Shown: piece after piece, positions 25,773 to 32,570 of the stretch
Layout of the letters: each line of letters starts with the position of its first letter
Numbering within the stretch: the stretch's first letter is position 1
From: an uncultured Actinomycetes bacterium
GTDB taxonomy: Bacteria > Actinomycetota > Actinomycetes > S36-B12
DNA: 33,725 nucleotides
Reading direction: 5' to 3'
Assembly (NCBI GenBank): GCA_903918595.1
Contig: CAIXFB010000389.1
Location: 1-33,725, forward strand
Notes under the pieces: generated by a model
What the model saw: only the letters and a program-made list of their open reading frames with translations
What the model was told of the DNA's origin: nothing
Database searches by the model: none
Position numbers and translations under genes: made by a program

Positions 25773-26888
25773 GTGCAGGAGAGCTTCCAGACTTACCTCG
25801 ATCGAATGCTGCGTGTCAGAGAAGGGCTGGAGTCGCGGTCTATCGGAGCCGCTCTCATCACCCCTGGGCCTGACCTCGCCTATCTGACCGGTTACGAGGC
25901 GGTTCCCCTCGAGCGATTGACCTGCCTCGTACTCCAACCGCACTTCGAGCCAATTCTCGTGGTCCCTCTCTTGGAGGAAGCGGCAGCGCGGGTGAGCCCC
26001 TTCGGAGCACATGGCTTACCGATCATCACATGGAGTGAGGTTGATGATCCATTTTCCATTGTTGCGAGCCACTTGAATGGCCCTTCAGTGGTGGCAGTTG
26101 ATGATCACATGTGGGCATCCAAGGTGCTGAGCTTTCGAAGTGTTCTGCGGGGAGCTGATCAGGTTCTGGCTGGGACCGTGATCTCTCCGCTTCGGATGCG
26201 AAAATCAGACTACGAAATCGATTGTCTCCGTGAGGCGGCAGCCGCAATTGACAGGGTCCATGCCCTCGTTCCCGCTATGTTGCGGATCGGTCGCACTGAG
26301 CGTGAGGTGGGTCAAGAGATAGCTCGTGCCATCATTTCCGAGGGTCATATTCGGGTGGATTTTACGATCGTTGCAAGTGGGCCAAACGGTGCAAGTCCAC
26401 ACCATGAGGTATCAGATCGAGTGCTGACTGCTGGTGATCCCATAGTTGTTGATATCGGTGGAACGATGCCTTCGGGATATCGAAGCGATTGCACGCGGAC
26501 CTACGTTCTGGGGAGTGCTTCTCCGGAGTATCGGGAGCACTACGACGCTTTACTGGAGGCGCAAATTGCAGGCGTTAACAGTGTGCGGCCTGGTGTGCCA
26601 TGCGAGGAGATTGATCGTGTTCCTCGAGCCTTGCTGGATGCACATGGCATTGGGAAGTACTTCATTCATCGCACCGGCCACGGGATCGGACTAGAAACGC
26701 ACGAGGACCCGTACATGGTCGAGGGCAATGACATGGTCTTGGAAGCGGGAATGGCCTTCAGCGTCGAACCAGGCTTTTATATTCCCAATCAATTCGGCGC
26801 GCGCATTGAAGACATCGTGGTGTGCGGCACTGACGGCCCGATAGTGCTCAATCATCAACCGCGCGAGCTGATTCAGGTAGAAGTGTGA
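25773..26888 (+). CDS. Xaa-Pro peptidase, M24 family (PepQ/PepE type)
   Basis: A cytoplasmic dinuclear-metal peptidase that cleaves X-Pro bonds in dipeptides or at peptide N-termini. An N-terminal creatinase-like domain (MLRVREGLESRSIGAALITPGPDLAYLTGY) precedes the pita-bread catalytic domain. Metal ligands appear in order: Asp in VVDIGGTM, Asp in RSDCTRTY, His in HRTGHGIGLETHED, Glu in FSVEPGFYIP and Glu in ARIEDIVV. The ORF track starts at 25755, but the TACTGT-N6-GTG arrangement favours GTG at 25773, giving 371 residues. The stop overlaps the next gene as GTGA. A related dipeptidase gene (pepE, Rv2089c) lies at the same place in mycobacteria. Confidence 0.9.
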   Translation: MQESFQTYLDRMLRVREGLESRSIGAALITPGPDLAYLTGYEAVPLERLTCLVLQPHFEPILVVPLLEEAAARVSPFGAHGLPIITWSEVDDPFSIVASHLNGPSVVAVDDHMWASKVLSFRSVLRGADQVLAGTVISPLRMRKSDYEIDCLREAAAAIDRVHALVPAMLRIGRTEREVGQEIARAIISEGHIRVDFTIVASGPNGASPHHEVSDRVLTAGDPIVVDIGGTMPSGYRSDCTRTYVLGSASPEYREHYDALLEAQIAGVNSVRPGVPCEEIDRVPRALLDAHGIGKYFIHRTGHGIGLETHEDPYMVEGNDMVLEAGMAFSVEPGFYIPNQFGARIEDIVVCGTDGPIVLNHQPRELIQVEV

Positions 26889-28555
26889 TTGCTCCTGCCG
26901 ATCACTCGCGCCCAGAATGGCAATCCTCGTCTCGAACTCTGCTTCGTGGTGGGCGTGTGTACTCAAACAGTGACCCATTTGCAACAGCTTTATTCATCGA
27001 TAACGGAGTCATTTCCTGGGTGGGCGATGACGCAGGAGCCACGGTGCATGCCGAACTCGCAGATCAGACAATCGACCTCGAGGGATCACTCGTCACACCA
27101 GGCTTTGTTGATGCTCATGTGCATGCGACAGCAACGGGACTGATGCTGAGCGGACTCAATTTGGTGGATTGTAAAAGCGCTGCGGATTTACTTGATCGAG
27201 TTGACCAGTTGGCTCGGGAAACTCGCGGAAGAGCGATTATCGGTCACGGCTGGGACGAAACCAGCTGGGACGACCCTCGATTACCTACGCGTCAGGAACT
27301 AGACAAGGCGGCATGGGGAGGTGTTGTGTACCTCTCACGCGTGGACGTTCATTCAGCCCTCGTCTCCAGCGCACTCGTCACGATGAGTAGATCGGCAACA
27401 TCACTCGCTGGTTGGGATTCAACAGGACCAGTGAGTCGAGAGGCACATGGCATTCTTCGGACCACAGCTCTGGCATCAATTGATCCGGTGACCCGCAGAA
27501 CCGCCCAGGAAACCTTTCGATCGCATTGCGCAGCGCATGGCATCGTCGCGGTTCATGAAATGGCCGGACCCAGCATCAGTAGCTCGACTGACCTGGTTGC
27601 ACTGTTGGGATTGGCACGAAACGTCCCAGGCCCGCTTGTCACCGGATACTGGGGCGAATTGGCCCAAGATGGTGGAATCGAGGCCGCTCGTGACATGGGT
27701 GCCTGGGCTGTCGGTGGAGATCTCTTCATCGATGGGGCAGTGGGTTCTAGAACCGCCTGTCTGCACAGCCCATACACAGATCAATTGGATACATCCGGCG
27801 CTGACTACATGTCGAGCACAGATGTTGGACAGCACATCCGACAGGCGATTGAGGCCGGAATGCAGGCTGGCTTTCATGTGATCGGTGATCGAGGTGCCTC
27901 ATTGATCATGGAGGGCATCGCCATGGTGGTTGAGGAACTTGGTGAAGCGAGGGTTCGCGAGGCAGGTCATCGGCTAGAACATGCAGAGATGATGAGCGAT
28001 GCCGACATCAGCCTGCTTGCTGCTATCGGAGGCACTGCCAGCGTTCAACCAGTATTTGACGCCTTATGGGCTGGCAGTGGCGGAATGTATGAGACTCGAC
28101 TAGGTGCAGAACGTGCAGCCCAAATGAATCGTTTTGCGATGATGTCCAAAGCCGGAGTACTCGTCGCTTTCGGAAGTGATGCACCTGTCACTGAAGTTGG
28201 TGCCTGGCAAGCAATCCGTGCAGCAGTGTGGCACCACAACCCTGGTCAACGAATGAGCGTCCGTGCAGCTTTTGCTGCCCATTCTCGCGCAGGCTGGCGA
28301 GCTGTTGGTCTGCCTGACGTTGGCTCTATCGATCCAGGAGCTCCAGCACACGTGGCCATCTGGGAAACTGGCGAGTTACACGTCCAATCTCCTGATCCCC
28401 GCCTTTCCGCATGGTCGACTGACCCCCGCTCAGGCACCCCAGAATTACCCACCATTGGTGAAGCTGGTGATGTACCCCGATGCCTTGCCACGCTTGTTCA
28501 CGGCACGCCCATTTTTTCGTCAGGTTCACTAGATTTTTCAGCGGAGATGGTCTGA
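26885..28555 (+). CDS. metal-dependent amidohydrolase (YtcJ-like)
   Basis: A 556-residue TIM-barrel hydrolase of the amidohydrolase superfamily. The N-terminal beta-sandwich leads to TPGFVDAHVHA (metal ligands His78 and His80). GHGWDETSWDD, LFIDGAVGSRTACL, FHVIGDRG, HRLEHAEMM and VAFGSDAPVTE follow, with the late His and Asp ligands in the last three. This pattern is that of the YtcJ/NfdA branch, whose known members hydrolyse N-substituted formamides or exo-amide bonds. The natural substrate here is unknown. GTG start overlaps the peptidase stop by four bases, suggesting a shared peptide/amide catabolic unit. lnt starts ten bases after its stop. Confidence 0.9.
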   Translation: MIAPADHSRPEWQSSSRTLLRGGRVYSNSDPFATALFIDNGVISWVGDDAGATVHAELADQTIDLEGSLVTPGFVDAHVHATATGLMLSGLNLVDCKSAADLLDRVDQLARETRGRAIIGHGWDETSWDDPRLPTRQELDKAAWGGVVYLSRVDVHSALVSSALVTMSRSATSLAGWDSTGPVSREAHGILRTTALASIDPVTRRTAQETFRSHCAAHGIVAVHEMAGPSISSSTDLVALLGLARNVPGPLVTGYWGELAQDGGIEAARDMGAWAVGGDLFIDGAVGSRTACLHSPYTDQLDTSGADYMSSTDVGQHIRQAIEAGMQAGFHVIGDRGASLIMEGIAMVVEELGEARVREAGHRLEHAEMMSDADISLLAAIGGTASVQPVFDALWAGSGGMYETRLGAERAAQMNRFAMMSKAGVLVAFGSDAPVTEVGAWQAIRAAVWHHNPGQRMSVRAAFAAHSRAGWRAVGLPDVGSIDPGAPAHVAIWETGELHVQSPDPRLSAWSTDPRSGTPELPTIGEAGDVPRCLATLVHGTPIFSSGSLDFSAEMV

Positions 28556-28565
28556 GGATCGCAGT

Positions 28566-30071
28566 ATGAGCATTCTTGGGCGCTTCCTTCTAGCTCTTTC
28601 GGGTGGCTTCGTTACATCACTCGCATTCGCTCCAACTTCTTTTGGGCCGGCAGCATTAGTAGGTGCCGCACTCATCATCGCAGCCTCTTGGCGCACATCG
28701 ATAGCTTTCGGAGCCATCTATGGGTTCACTTCAGGGCTGGCATTCTTCATTCCTTTAATGAATTGGCTGACCGTCGTCGGGGTTGACGCTTGGCTTCTGC
28801 TTGGTGCTTACTGTGCCCTCTGGTGGGCCCTTCAAGGCATTGGCATTGCCCTCGTGTCGCGTCTGCGTGGTGCGGTTGTGTGGGTCCCGGCTGTCTGGGT
28901 ACTTCAAGAGGCGCTGCGCGATCGGATCCCATTTGGTGGGTACCCATGGGGGCGACTTGGCTTTTCTCAAGCCGACTCATCGCTGGCCGATTACGCAGCA
29001 CTGATCGCGGTGCCCGGGGTTACTTTTGTTGCAGCGCTGATTGCAAGTTTGGCTGTTGTCGCTGTCATATCTGTCTGGAAACGCGAGTTCAGTCGCGCAG
29101 TCCCATCACTTGGCGTCATCGTTGTTCTGGTGGGAATTTCCTTCGTGATCCCAACTCCGACGACAGGGGAGGGGTCTGACCCGACCGCGGTCATCGCGGT
29201 GGTGCAGGGCGGCACTCCACAGACCGGCATGGGCGCCATGGATGTTCGGCGAGCGGTACTCGACAACCATGTGCGCGAGACACTGACGTTGGCAAACGAA
29301 ATCCGAAGAGGAGCTGTGCCGCGCCCTGACGTTGTGCTGTGGCCGGAAAACTCAACGGACATCAACCCATTCAAGGACCCCACCGTTGCAGCAGACATTT
29401 CACGTGCCGCCCGGGCTGTCGGAGTTCCCATCCTGGTAGGTGCAGTGACGGATGTTCCAAACGATGACAGCATGGTGCAAAATGTCGGCATCTTGTGGGA
29501 TCCGCAAACAGGACCCGGTCACATATATGTCAAAAACCACCCGGTGCCATTTGGTGAGTTCATCCCTTTCCGAGATGTGTTGAGTCAATACATCGGTCGT
29601 TTCGATCGGATTCCCCGAGACTTCATTGCAGGTGATGAACCTGGCGTCATTGAAGCCAACGGAATCGTGTTGGGCAACGTCATTTGTTTTGAAGTCGCCT
29701 ACGACGAGGTTGTTCATGCCGTAGTTGAAGGCGGAGCTCAGGTCATCACCGTTCAAACCAATAACGCTACATACGCTCAGACCTCCCAGCCTGAGCAGCA
29801 ACTTCAGATTGAGCGGATCCGATCGGTGGAGACCGGTCGTGCGGTGGTGGTGGCTGCCACTACTGGCGTGTCAGCGTTCATCGCTCCGGATCGTCGCGTC
29901 ATTGCTGCGATGGGGGAGGACGAAACCGGATTCATGGTTGAGGAGGTACCACTGCGCACCTCCTTGTCCATTTCAACAATCGTGAGCCCAGTGTTGGAAG
30001 TGTTCATTGTGATCATGGCGGTCCTTGCCATGATCATTGCCATAATCGAGAGACGTAGGCTTGCCCCGTGA
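28566..30071 (+). CDS. lnt: apolipoprotein N-acyltransferase
   Basis: Adds the third acyl chain to the N-terminal Cys of lipoproteins at the outer face of the cytoplasmic membrane. The 501-residue protein has a run of membrane helices over about residues 1-205, then a nitrilase-fold domain, and a final C-terminal helix (VLEVFIVIMAVLAMIIAII). The nitrilase catalytic triad is present: Glu261 (LWPENST), Lys323 (YVKNHPVPFGEF) and Cys374 (NVICFEVAYDE). GAGGAT precedes the ATG. The stop overlaps the mannosyltransferase gene as GTGA. In M. tuberculosis the two activities are fused in one protein, Ppm1; here they are separate adjacent genes. Confidence 0.95.
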   Translation: MSILGRFLLALSGGFVTSLAFAPTSFGPAALVGAALIIAASWRTSIAFGAIYGFTSGLAFFIPLMNWLTVVGVDAWLLLGAYCALWWALQGIGIALVSRLRGAVVWVPAVWVLQEALRDRIPFGGYPWGRLGFSQADSSLADYAALIAVPGVTFVAALIASLAVVAVISVWKREFSRAVPSLGVIVVLVGISFVIPTPTTGEGSDPTAVIAVVQGGTPQTGMGAMDVRRAVLDNHVRETLTLANEIRRGAVPRPDVVLWPENSTDINPFKDPTVAADISRAARAVGVPILVGAVTDVPNDDSMVQNVGILWDPQTGPGHIYVKNHPVPFGEFIPFRDVLSQYIGRFDRIPRDFIAGDEPGVIEANGIVLGNVICFEVAYDEVVHAVVEGGAQVITVQTNNATYAQTSQPEQQLQIERIRSVETGRAVVVAATTGVSAFIAPDRRVIAAMGEDETGFMVEEVPLRTSLSISTIVSPVLEVFIVIMAVLAMIIAIIERRRLAP

Positions 30072-30880
30072 CGGCGGAACCATCTTCAAGCTCACCAGAG
30101 CGGGTCTTGGTGATCGTGCCTACCTACAACGAGAAAACCACCTTGTCATCAATTCTTGGCCGGATTCGGTCAGCAGTACCTCAGGCTGAGGTTCTGATCG
30201 TCGATGACAATTCCCCCGACGGCACTGGTCACATTGCAGATGAGTGGGCAAGCAGAGATGACTCGATTCATGTGATGCATCGATTGGGCAAGGAGGGGCT
30301 GGGCGCTGCCTATCTGTCCGGGTTTGCATGGGGGTTGCAACAGGGATATGACGTCTTGGTCGAGATGGATGCTGATGGATCTCACCAACCAGAGCAATTG
30401 CCGTCGCTGCTGGCCGCACTGGACGGTGCCGACTTGGTATTGGGCTCACGCTGGGTTACCGGTGGAGGAACGGTCAATTGGCCAAAGAGCCGTCAGCTGT
30501 TATCGAAGGGTGGAAATGCCTACACGCGAGCAATGTTGGGTGTTCCAATCCAAGATGCAACCGGGGGATACCGGGTATTTCGTGCATCGACCCTTCGGCG
30601 GCTAGATCTTCATGAGGTTGCATCGCAGGGTTACTGCTTCCAGGTTGATCTGGCCTGGAGAGCCATCCGCCGGGGATTGGTTGTCCGCGAAGTCCCGATC
30701 ACCTTCGTGGAGAGAGTGTCTGGGACTAGCAAGATGAGCCAAAGGATTGTCCTCGAGGCACTCTGGCGGGTCACGGTGTGGGGGATTGATGAGCGCCTCA
30801 CCCAGGTGCGTCGGCGCACCATGCGCAAGCGTGGCAAATTCGATAAAGAGAAATCACCGCATGAGGTCCACGGATCATGA
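30068..30880 (+). CDS. ppm1: polyprenol-phosphate mannosyltransferase (dolichol-phosphate mannose synthase type)
   Basis: A 270-residue GT2-family enzyme that moves mannose from GDP-mannose to polyprenyl phosphate, supplying donors for lipoarabinomannan-like glycolipids and protein O-mannosylation in actinobacteria. Typical motifs are VIVPTYNEKTTL, LIVDDNSPDGTGHIAD, VEMDADGSHQPEQLP (metal-binding DAD), LGSRWVTGG and TGGYRVFR. It has no membrane anchor of its own, consistent with reliance on the neighbouring Lnt membrane domain, as reported for the M. tuberculosis fusion. Start GTG overlaps lnt and its stop overlaps fxsA, each by four bases. Confidence 0.92.
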   Translation: MTAEPSSSSPERVLVIVPTYNEKTTLSSILGRIRSAVPQAEVLIVDDNSPDGTGHIADEWASRDDSIHVMHRLGKEGLGAAYLSGFAWGLQQGYDVLVEMDADGSHQPEQLPSLLAALDGADLVLGSRWVTGGGTVNWPKSRQLLSKGGNAYTRAMLGVPIQDATGGYRVFRASTLRRLDLHEVASQGYCFQVDLAWRAIRRGLVVREVPITFVERVSGTSKMSQRIVLEALWRVTVWGIDERLTQVRRRTMRKRGKFDKEKSPHEVHGS

Positions 30881-31338
30881 CTTTTCGACGTCGACTCGTT
30901 GTCTTCGGGTATCCCTTGCTAGAAATCCTCGTAGCCTTGGGTATCGGATCGTGGCTTGGCTGGGGATGGATGTTTCTCGCACTTGCGGCCGGGATCCCTA
31001 TTGGCTTCGCCATCATGCGAAATGCCGCCATTTCGGCCAAAAAAGATCTCGCTCTGGGGCAGTCACCACCCGGCGGTCTTGCGGCAACCTTTGTTGGGGG
31101 ACTGCTGATCGCTCTCCCCGGATTCGTATCGGATCTCGTCGGACTGGCTTTGGTGATACCCATCACACGGAAGTTGATTGTTGCGATGTTTGGACCAGCA
31201 CTGATCGCCCGAATGTCGGTATTCCGGGTGCCTGGCAGCAACTACGCCTACCCAGACGTGATCATTGGCGAAGTTGTTGTGCAGGAGCCGGACGGGCATA
31301 CCCCCGGAAACCAGGGGAGCCCGCCCCAACTCCCCTAG
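30877..31338 (+). CDS. fxsA: FxsA family membrane protein
   Basis: A 153-residue membrane protein of the FxsA family (the E. coli member suppresses phage exclusion by F plasmid PifA when overproduced; the actinobacterial role is unknown). It has an early hydrophobic segment (PLLEILVALGIGSWLGWGWMFLALAAGIPIGF), the conserved loop with GGLAATFVGGLLIALPGFVSDLVGLALVIP, and a soluble C-terminal tail rich in Pro and Gly. It is translationally coupled to the mannosyltransferase by ATGA. Its TAG shares the palindromic CTAG with the rbpA stop on the other strand. Confidence 0.88.
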   Translation: MTFRRRLVVFGYPLLEILVALGIGSWLGWGWMFLALAAGIPIGFAIMRNAAISAKKDLALGQSPPGGLAATFVGGLLIALPGFVSDLVGLALVIPITRKLIVAMFGPALIARMSVFRVPGSNYAYPDVIIGEVVVQEPDGHTPGNQGSPPQLP

Positions 31339-31688
31339 GCGCTTTTTGCCAACTCGGATCGCTGCTCATGGAGCAATGCGAGACGTTCTTGTAGCAACTC
31401 TTCCAAGTCTGCGATCGTTCTGCGCTCAAGGAGCATGTCCCAATGGGTACGCACATACCGCTCAGGGGCAACGTCGGGCTTTTGTGCATCGAACTGCACC
31501 GCGGTTTCACCGCATTTGCAGGTCCACTCATACGGAATTTCCTCAGCTTCAATGCTGAACGGAATGAGTGATGTGTGACCGGCTGGGCAATCAAACCGAA
31601 CCATTTGGCGCTCAGCGGGCGTTGCCGTCTCATCTCGCTCATAACTCAGTGCGCCGAGGCGTGTTCCGCGCATGGAGGTCTCTTTCAT
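31335..31688 (-). CDS. rbpA: RNA polymerase-binding protein RbpA
   Basis: An actinobacteria-specific transcription factor that binds the housekeeping sigma factor and stabilises open complexes. The 117-residue protein has the conserved N-terminal tail and core (MRGTRLGALSYERDE) and the sigma-interaction helix (RTHWDMLLERRTIADLEELL). It contains Cys34, His38, Cys57 and Cys59 (CPAGH and CKCG), a probable zinc site like that of Streptomyces RbpA and unlike M. tuberculosis RbpA. The ORF track start at 31775 is too far upstream; ATG at 31688 (MKETSMRG) has AAGGAG five bases before it. A nearby Met (MRGTRLG) is possible but lacks its own ribosome binding site. Confidence 0.94.
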   Translation of the reverse strand: MKETSMRGTRLGALSYERDETATPAERQMVRFDCPAGHTSLIPFSIEAEEIPYEWTCKCGETAVQFDAQKPDVAPERYVRTHWDMLLERRTIADLEELLQERLALLHEQRSELAKSA

Positions 31689-31693
31689 GATGT

Positions 31694-31699
31694 CTCCTT
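31694..31699 (-). promoter_or_regulatory. ribosome binding site of rbpA
   Basis: AAGGAG on the minus strand lies five bases before ATG at 31688. It fixes the start and rules out the longer frame in the ORF track. Confidence 0.8.
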
Positions 31700-31719
31700 C
31701 GTAGCGTCGATGCGGTTCT

Positions 31720-31746
31720 GACGCAGGAGATATCACCGAGGTTCCC
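31720..31746 (-). promoter_or_regulatory. possible SigR/SigH-type promoter of rbpA
   Basis: On the minus strand GGGAAC, then 18 bases, then GTC. This is close to the thiol-stress ECF sigma consensus (GGAAT/C-N18-GTT) of Streptomyces SigR and mycobacterial SigH. rbpA is a known SigR target in Streptomyces coelicolor. The last base differs from consensus. The predicted transcript would start near 31712 with a short leader containing the ribosome binding site. Confidence 0.4.
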
Positions 31747-31755
31747 ACTAGGGGT

Positions 31756-31782
31756 ACATAACGCCGATAATGCACATTATGT
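31756..31782. repeat. nested AT-rich inverted repeats upstream of rbpA
   Basis: An inner dyad ATAATG-CA-CATTAT (31767-31780) is flanked by outer arms ACATAA and TTATGT (31756-31761 and 31777-31782), which are also inverted copies. The region stands out as AT-rich between DUF554 and rbpA. It could be an operator, or contain -10-like hexamers (CATAAT, CATTAT) for a second promoter. No T-run marks it as a terminator. Confidence 0.5.
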
Positions 31783-31786
31783 CAGT

Positions 31787-32530
31787 TTAAATAAACCTGG
31801 ACACCACCCACACCAGAACCGGAGCCACCACCAGCGCCGGCAAGAGATCGGCTACCGGGATTGCCTTGATCTTGAGGAGTCGGATGCCCACCCCGAGCAG
31901 AAGCACGCCACCGGTGGCCGTCACGGCATCGATATACGAGTCAGGAAGAACTTCACCCGCAAGGAGTCCAAGTACGGTGAAAATGCCTTGCACAAGCCCC
32001 ACAGACACCGCAGAAAGCGCGACACCCCACCCTAGGGAAGCAGCAAAGGCGAGAGCGGCAAACCCGTCCAGGATCGATTTGAGGACCAGCTGCTCAATTC
32101 CGTTACCAAGGCCATCACTAATCGCACCAAGGATCGCCAAGGGGCCAATGCAGAAAAGAAGGGAGGCATCCACAAACCCCTCGACGAAACGAGCCCGTCC
32201 GGATTCACCTTCAGAACGGGAGAGCCGAGCTTGGGCCCACCCGCCAAAGGATTCAAGGCGACGCTCGATATGGAGGCCAGATCCGAGAATCCCACCGATC
32301 AGCAAAGCCCCCAGGACGATCAGAAGGGGGGCCGCCTCCCCCACGTCTGCTGCCAGTGGAGCACTCGTAAAGGCGATGATGTTGGCAGCGGCAATGACCA
32401 GAACGACGAGGCCAAGAACTGTTGTGACGAGCTCGCGCATACGTTCGGGCATCCGGTGCCCAACAAGTACACCCGCGCTTGAGCCCAGCAAGATGGCAAC
32501 CATATTGATGATGGTGCCGAAACCAACCAC
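31787..32530 (-). CDS. DUF554 family membrane protein
   Basis: A 247-residue polytopic membrane protein of the DUF554 (YdfK/YqgA-like) family, with about seven hydrophobic segments. Signature stretches are GFGTIINMVAILLGSSAGVLVG at the N-terminus, LLIGGILGSGLHIERRLE, FVEGFVDASLLFCIGPLAILGAISDG, and LLGVGIRLL near the C-terminus. The glycine-rich internal similarity suggests a transporter-like fold. The substrate is not known. The GTG start at 32530 has GAGGGAG about nine bases upstream. It lies 40 bases downstream of gcvP on the same strand and about 100 bases upstream of rbpA. Confidence 0.85.
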   Translation of the reverse strand: MVGFGTIINMVAILLGSSAGVLVGHRMPERMRELVTTVLGLVVLVIAAANIIAFTSAPLAADVGEAAPLLIVLGALLIGGILGSGLHIERRLESFGGWAQARLSRSEGESGRARFVEGFVDASLLFCIGPLAILGAISDGLGNGIEQLVLKSILDGFAALAFAASLGWGVALSAVSVGLVQGIFTVLGLLAGEVLPDSYIDAVTATGGVLLLGVGIRLLKIKAIPVADLLPALVVAPVLVWVVSRFI

Positions 32531-32570
32531 GCTCTTGCTCCCTCATCAGCCGGACCCGAAGCGTAGTGGG

